Positions 1 through 5,782 of a stretch of 5,782 nt of DNA are shown in pieces. A program made the translations under genes and the position numbers. The number at the start of each line of letters is the position of its first letter. The first letter of the stretch is position 1. Location: contig CALQBT020000198.1 in the NCBI GenBank assembly GCA_943328885.2, positions 1-5,782 on the forward strand, read 5' to 3'. This DNA is from Bordetella parapertussis (GTDB lineage: Bacteria; Pseudomonadota; Gammaproteobacteria; Burkholderiales; Burkholderiaceae_C). Below the pieces are notes generated by a model, which saw nothing but the letters and a program-made list of their open reading frames with translations, was not told where the DNA came from and made no database searches.

Positions 1-3133
<3,133 letters not shown>

Positions 3134-3137
<4 letters not shown>

Positions 3138-4489
3138 TCCTGATTGGATGGCTTGTCGGTATTTGGGGTGGAGTCGCCGAGCACCCGGTCAATGTCCGCC
3201 GCTGCGCGATGCGCTTCGGCCAGTGCCTTGAGGTATTGGGACTTGGCAGCGAAGTAGGTGCGCTGCGCGTCTAGCACTTCTAGAAAGTTGAACTTGCCGT
3301 TCTCGAATCCGATGGTGGCTGCGTCGTAGGCACTCTTAGCCCCGGGGAGTACGTCCCGTTGCAAGACATCGACTTCCCCGCGAATGGCGTCCAGCCGCTC
3401 GCGGGCTTGCATCACTTCAGTGCCGACTCGCACGTTCAACGCCTGGAGTTCGTCCCGGGCTTTGTCTTCGCGCTTCAGCGCTTCCAGCAAGTTGCCCTGA
3501 TTGCGATCAAACAACGGCAACGGCACGGAGACGCCGAACAGCAGCTGATCACGCTGCAGCTCATTGGGGCGCTTCACTCCCAGGCTGAAGGTGACATCGG
3601 GTACCCGCTTGCTGCGCTCCAAATCGACCAGTGATCTGCGGCGTTCCATCTCTAGCTGCGCACGACGCAAGGTTGGCGAGGCAGACAGGCGTTGCTGGAC
3701 ACTGTCGAAGCTTGGAACGAGCGGGAGCGCTTCAACATTGCCCGCGACGAGGTTGAAGCGAGGTGTATTGGCACCCAGCAAGCTGGCAAGACGTCCCCGA
3801 GCGTTGCGCTGCTCGCTTTGCGCCTGGGCGAGTTCAACGCGCACCCCGGCCTCAGCCACCCGGGCCTTTGATTCTTCGACGGGAGAAACCTTACCCGCTG
3901 CCACGCGCTTGGCAACCGCGTCGGTCGCTTTTCTAGCCAAATCGACACTGTCAAGAGCCAGTGCTACACGCTCCTGGGCTGCCAGCGTTTCGAAGAAGGC
4001 GGCGACCACAGCGGCGCGGATTTCGATGCGCCGCACATTCAGGTCTTCCACTGCGATGTCGCGCCCTCGCTCGGCGGCCGCGATACGGGCCGCGCGCTTG
4101 CCGCCCATTTCAACGGGAAGGTTAATCTGCACGCTTTGTGTACGGGTCTGTGCGCGCTGGTCTTCCAGTAAATAGGCAAGCTCTGGGTTAGGGCGCGCTT
4201 GCCCTTGAAGCACCTGACCTTCAGTAGCCTCAATTTCACGTTTTGCGACGGTAAGGTCTGGATTGCCGTCGAGCGCCAACGCGATGGCTCTCTGCAACGT
4301 CAGAAGCGTCGCCACATCGGCCTGCGACTCAGATTGGGCTGTGCGGTTGGCTTGCGCAGCAGGCAGCGATTGGGCAAAAGATACCCCTGCGATGAGCGCA
4401 ATAAGCAGGCCCGCTGCAGTTGCCTTTTTTGTAGCCCTAGGGACGGCAAGTGACGCCCGTCGTTTTTGCTTGTGAATACTCTTCAACAT
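3134..4489 (-). CDS. czcC: CzcC, TolC-family outer-membrane channel of the CzcCBA efflux complex
   Basis: Outer-membrane duct through which CzcA/CzcB discharge metal cations. From ATG 4489 the protein has 451 residues: a long basic n-region (MLKSIHKQKRRASLAVPR), a hydrophobic core near 25-37 and a plausible signal-peptidase I site after VSFA (about 39). It then has two OEP (TolC-type) repeats rich in Ala/Arg/Glu helices. Landmarks are QARPNPEL (97-104), INLPVEMGGKR (122-132), GVSVPLPLFDRNQGN (319-333) and the late GKFNFLEVLDAQRTYF (398-413), all typical of CzcC. There is no cysteine, so it is not a lipoprotein as OprM is. Start choice: a longer frame with GTG at 4516 has no ribosome site, whereas ATG 4489 has TGGAG 6 nt upstream and gives a proper signal peptide. 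Its stop overlaps the czcB start by 4 nt, so czcC and czcB are translationally coupled. It is preceded by a 164-nt structured spacer after czcI. Confidence 0.94.
3138..3141 (-). promoter_or_regulatory. Shine-Dalgarno that decides the czcB start
   Basis: The minus strand reads AGGA immediately before the ATG at 3137 (spacing 0) and 6 nt before the in-frame ATG at 3131. Normal spacing favours 3131; the ATGA overlap with the czcC stop favours re-initiation at 3137. The difference is two residues (MN). Confidence 0.5.
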
Positions 4490-4495
4490 CCGATT

Positions 4496-4500
4496 CTCCA
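4496..4500 (-). promoter_or_regulatory. Shine-Dalgarno fixing the czcC start at 4489
   Basis: The minus strand reads TGGAG here, 6 nt before ATG 4489. This is the best ribosome site in the window and argues against the in-frame GTG at 4516, which lacks one. Confidence 0.75.
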
Positions 4501-4533
4501 GTGATTTCAAAAACACGAGGAAATCGGCGGAGA

Positions 4534-4550
4534 GCGATCCAAATGATCGC
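4534..4550. other. GATC-centred 6-bp inverted repeat upstream of czcC
   Basis: GCGATC (4534-4539) and GATCGC (4545-4550) are perfectly complementary around a 5-base loop. It shares 4534-4536 with the 14-bp long-range stem. It could be a weak hairpin or a short operator 45 nt before the czcC start; nothing else supports either role. Confidence 0.3.
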
Positions 4551-4572
4551 CTGCTACATCGTCACGTCAGCG

Positions 4573-4592
4573 GCGCAAAGGCGGCTTTGTGC
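4573..4592. other. Hairpin B in the czcI-czcC spacer
   Basis: GCGCAAAG (4573-4580) faces CTTTGTGC (4585-4592) across the loop GCGG. On the plus strand the one imperfect pair is G-T; on the transcribed minus strand it is an A-C mismatch, leaving a 5-bp stem, a mismatch and two more pairs. No T-run follows in the transcribed direction. Confidence 0.35.
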
Positions 4593-4602
4593 GGTCACGC
4601 AC
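4589..4602. other. Hairpin A in the czcI-czcC spacer, overlapping hairpin B
   Basis: GTGCG (4589-4593) and CGCAC (4598-4602) form a perfect 5-bp stem with a 4-nt loop on either strand. It shares 4589-4592 with hairpin B, so only one of the two can exist in a given RNA molecule. In the transcript hairpin A emerges first. Confidence 0.35.
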
Positions 4603-4653
4603 CAAGCGCGACTGCTTTAGTGACGACGAGGGAAGGAACGCGCTCCCCGCCGA

Positions 4654-5007
4654 TCAGGCGAGGACACGCCACTGCGGGCGTTCTAAGCGTTCGAAAGGGG
4701 GCGACGTAAGATGCAGCCAGTAGTCCGCTATGTCTAGGGACGAACTGAACATCGGCGGGAGAGTCACCTCCCCAGGCAGGGCTGATGAACACCCCGCATG
4801 GCAGGATGCGCAATCAGGGTCACCGCCACCGGTTTTGGCTGGATCGGGTGCTGTCTCTTTACCATCAGTAGCCTTGTGCTGATGGTCATGGTGACCGAAG
4901 TGTTTGGCTGCGGCCCCAGTTTCGTGCTGGCAATAGGATGCAATCGCTGCCCAACTGAGCTGCAGCGGCATCAATACCAGCAGAAAAATCATAAACAGGT
5001 GACGCAT
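4654..5007 (-). CDS. czcI: CzcI-family small periplasmic cation-efflux accessory protein
   Basis: Small secreted protein encoded just ahead of czcC, as in Cupriavidus czcICBA; there it is thought to influence expression or activity of the efflux system, but its biochemistry is not settled. The 117 residues start MRHLFMIFLLVLMPLQLSWA, a clean signal peptide with a likely cut near 20-23. Next comes YCQHE (25-29), a His cluster HFGHHDHQH (36-44), and after an Asp/Lys/Gly-rich linker the motif DPDCASCHAGC (64-74), i.e. C66, C69, H70, C73. These His and Cys residues are probable Zn2+/Co2+ ligands; the C-terminal half is proline-rich and soluble. The start at 5007 was chosen because it opens directly on the family's signal peptide. 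The frame also extends upstream to an ATG at 5223, but that part overlaps the ATPase and lacks any domain. No Shine-Dalgarno is visible before 5007, and an extended -10 sits so close that a leaderless transcript is possible. Confidence 0.9.
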   Translation of the reverse strand: MRHLFMIFLLVLMPLQLSWAAIASYCQHETGAAAKHFGHHDHQHKATDGKETAPDPAKTGGGDPDCASCHAGCSSALPGEVTLPPMFSSSLDIADYWLHLTSPPFERLERPQWRVLA

Positions 5008-5011
5008 GGAC

Positions 5012-5034
5012 AAGATTGTAGCAGCTATAGTGTT
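5012..5034. promoter_or_regulatory. Candidate MerR-type (CadR/PbrR-like) dyad over the ATPase stop codon
   Basis: The minus strand holds TATAGC-T-GCTACA, a dyad with one mismatch in six per half. With flanks it reads CTATAGCTGCTACA, close to the CTATAG-TG-GCTACA core I recall for CadR-type operators. It covers the ATPase stop (5025-5027) and overlaps the candidate -10. Against it, the usual TTGAC -35 directly upstream is absent (the bases are AAAACA) and no -10 lies at the 19-20 bp spacing typical of MerR promoters. It may be a decayed or unconventional operator. Confidence 0.3.
5015..5023 (-). promoter_or_regulatory. Candidate TG-extended -10 element for czcI
   Basis: The minus strand reads TGCTACAAT, i.e. 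TG-N-TACAAT, matching the extended -10 consensus with 5 of 6 in the hexamer. Seven bases (CTTGTCC) separate it from the czcI ATG, so a start at the usual distance would fall on the A of the ATG. No good -35 is seen 16-18 bp upstream, which extended -10 promoters can tolerate. This is a candidate from sequence only. Confidence 0.4.
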
Positions 5035-5782
5035 TTGGCAGAAGGGCCGGATTCGGCTCCGCTTAGAAGTGAGTTCGTGCGTAACAAGCGCAAGCCATTG
5101 AACACCACCAGCAGGCTGGCCCCCATATCTGCGAATACGGCCATCCACATGGTCGCGGTGCCAAATATCGCGAGTACGAGAAACACGGCTTTGATGCCCA
5201 ACGCCAACGCGATGTTTTGCCACAGCACAGCGTGCGTGTCGCGCGACAAGCGAATGGTCGATGCAATGCGGCGTAGATCATCGTTCATGATCACCACATC
5301 CGCCGCTTCCATCGCAATATCAGTACCCATGCCGCCCATGGCAAAGCCAATGTCCGCTTGTGCCAGTGCAGGAGCATCGTTGATGCCATCGCCCGACATG
5401 CCGGTCGCGCCGTACCGTTGCTGCATGTCTTTGATTGCGGTCAGCTTATCCTCCGGCAACAAATTACCGCGTGCATCGTCAATCCCTGCTTGCACCGCAA
5501 GTGCCTTGGCGGTAGCCGCGTTATCGCCCGTCAACATCACCGGCGTCACCCCCAAGTCCTTGAGTTCGGTGATCGCCCCTTTTGACGAATCCTTGATGGT
5601 GTCGGCCACTGCAAACAAGGCCAGCACACCGGCTGTTGAAGCGAGTAGTGTCACTGTTCGCCCGGCTTCCTCATGGGTTTTTAGTACCGCCTCCAAATTT
5701 GGGCTGCACTGGCCACGTTCCTCTATCAGTCTGTGGTTGCCCATCACATAGTCTTGACCCTGAATCGCCCCTTGCACACCCC
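5025..5782 (-). CDS. zntA: Zn/Cd/Pb-exporting P1B-type ATPase (ZntA/CadA-like), C-terminal part, 5' end off window
   Basis: Inner-membrane ATPase pumping Zn2+, Cd2+ or Pb2+ from cytoplasm to periplasm. The window holds about the last 252 residues of a protein that is usually 700 or more. The frame is open to the right edge, so GTG 5777 is only an internal valine. Numbering from that codon: end of the nucleotide-binding domain (GAIQGQDYVMGNHRL, 3-17); phosphorylation domain with TGDN (83-86) and GDGINDAPAL (129-138); then two final TM helices. Lys196 in NIALALGIKAVFL and Asp217 in AVFADMGASLLVVFNGLRLL are 21 residues apart, the same spacing as Lys693 and Asp714 of E. coli ZntA, pointing to the divalent Zn/Cd/Pb class and not Cu+. 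The DKTGT, CPC and N-terminal metal-binding motifs lie off the window. The protein ends with a polar tail (AESGPSAKTL). Its stop is 17 nt before czcI, implying joint transcription. Naming it zntA and not cadA is arbitrary on this evidence. Confidence 0.93.
   Translation of the reverse strand, partial: GVQGAIQGQDYVMGNHRLIEERGQCSPNLEAVLKTHEEAGRTVTLLASTAGVLALFAVADTIKDSSKGAITELKDLGVTPVMLTGDNAATAKALAVQAGIDDARGNLLPEDKLTAIKDMQQRYGATGMSGDGINDAPALAQADIGFAMGGMGTDIAMEAADVVIMNDDLRRIASTIRLSRDTHAVLWQNIALALGIKAVFLVLAIFGTATMWMAVFADMGASLLVVFNGLRLLRTNSLLSGAESGPSAKTL

Larger units (their letters stand above)
4490..4653 (-). promoter_or_regulatory. Structured czcI-czcC intergenic spacer, no gene seen
   Basis: These 164 nt separate the czcI stop from czcC, against 16 nt or an overlap between the other czc genes. 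I found no convincing sigma-70 promoter and no frame resembling a protein. They hold several inverted repeats: the 14-bp pair at 4523-4536/4641-4654 that encloses most of the spacer, stems at 4573-4592 and 4589-4602 that share bases and cannot form together, and a GATC-centred stem at 4534-4550. No stem is followed by a U-run on the transcribed strand, so a simple intrinsic terminator is not supported. An mRNA-processing, attenuation or separate-promoter role is possible (inference). Confidence 0.45.
4523..4654 (-). repeat. 14-bp inverted repeat enclosing the czcI-czcC spacer
   Basis: Plus-strand ATCGGCGGAGAGCG (4523-4536) and CGCTCCCCGCCGAT (4641-4654) are complementary at 13 of 14 positions. 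In the minus-strand transcript the single mismatch becomes a G-U wobble, so all 14 positions can pair around a 104-nt loop. The outer base of the upstream arm is the last base of the czcI stop codon. No flanking target duplication is seen, so it does not look like a MITE. Confidence 0.55.

Noticed and set aside
4573..4592. Rho-independent terminator between czcI and czcC
   Set aside because: The stem has an A-C mismatch on the transcribed strand and no U-run follows it, and czcCBA would be cut off from any visible promoter.
4523..4654. MITE or insertion remnant bounded by the 14-bp inverted repeat
   Set aside because: There is no target-site duplication (flanks AGGAA and CAGGC), one arm merges with the czcI stop codon, and no transposase-like ends are recognised.
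5008..5223. N-terminal extension of CzcI to the ATG at 5223
   Set aside because: The extra residues overlap the ATPase coding sequence, contain no domain, and would bury the signal peptide that starts at 5007.
4798..5751. Plus-strand open frame of 317 codons opposite the ATPase and czcI
   Set aside because: It is Ser/Ala/Met-rich with no fold or motif, and the opposite strand carries clear P-type ATPase and CzcI signatures in their own frames.
5775..5782. GTG at 5777 as a true start of a 250-residue protein
   Set aside because: The frame continues open to the window edge and the sequence begins in the middle of an ATPase nucleotide-binding domain, so this is an internal valine of a longer gene.

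Overview
The window is a dense, one-directional heavy-metal efflux block, read entirely on the minus strand. In transcription order (right to left) it holds: the C-terminal third of a Zn/Cd/Pb-type P1B ATPase (ZntA/CadA-like, 5' end off the window), a small periplasmic CzcI-type protein, the outer-membrane channel CzcC, the membrane-fusion adaptor CzcB, and the N-terminal 505 residues of the RND pump CzcA (3' end off the window). The gene order czcI-czcC-czcB-czcA and the protein features are those of the cobalt-zinc-cadmium resistance operon best known from Cupriavidus metallidurans. The organism is therefore most likely a betaproteobacterium of the Burkholderiales. A Comamonadaceae-type host is an inference only, as no phylogenetic marker is present.

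Layout: 5782-5025 P-type ATPase end; a 17-nt gap that overlaps a promoter/operator-like sequence; 5007-4654 czcI; a 164-nt gap (4653-4490) rich in inverted repeats and without an obvious gene; 4489-3134 czcC; czcB starts inside the czcC stop codon (ATGA overlap) and runs to 1533; 16 nt with a good Shine-Dalgarno; czcA from 1516 to the left edge. There is no gene-free stretch over 300 bases, and I saw no IS element, tRNA, rRNA, CRISPR or attachment site.

How it works together: the P-type ATPase moves Zn2+/Cd2+/Pb2+ from cytoplasm to periplasm. CzcA (inner-membrane proton/cation antiporter), CzcB (periplasmic adaptor with a His-rich N-terminal segment) and CzcC (outer-membrane duct) form the trans-envelope complex that removes periplasmic metal from the cell. 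CzcI is a small secreted His/Cys-rich protein thought to modulate the system. Placing the ATPase directly ahead of czcICBA couples the two export steps.

The proteins belong to a described system. The less explained material is in the non-coding parts: a TG-extended -10 hexamer that would start the czcI mRNA at its own ATG (leaderless), a MerR-type dyad over the ATPase stop codon, and a 14-bp stem plus mutually exclusive hairpins between czcI and czcC.
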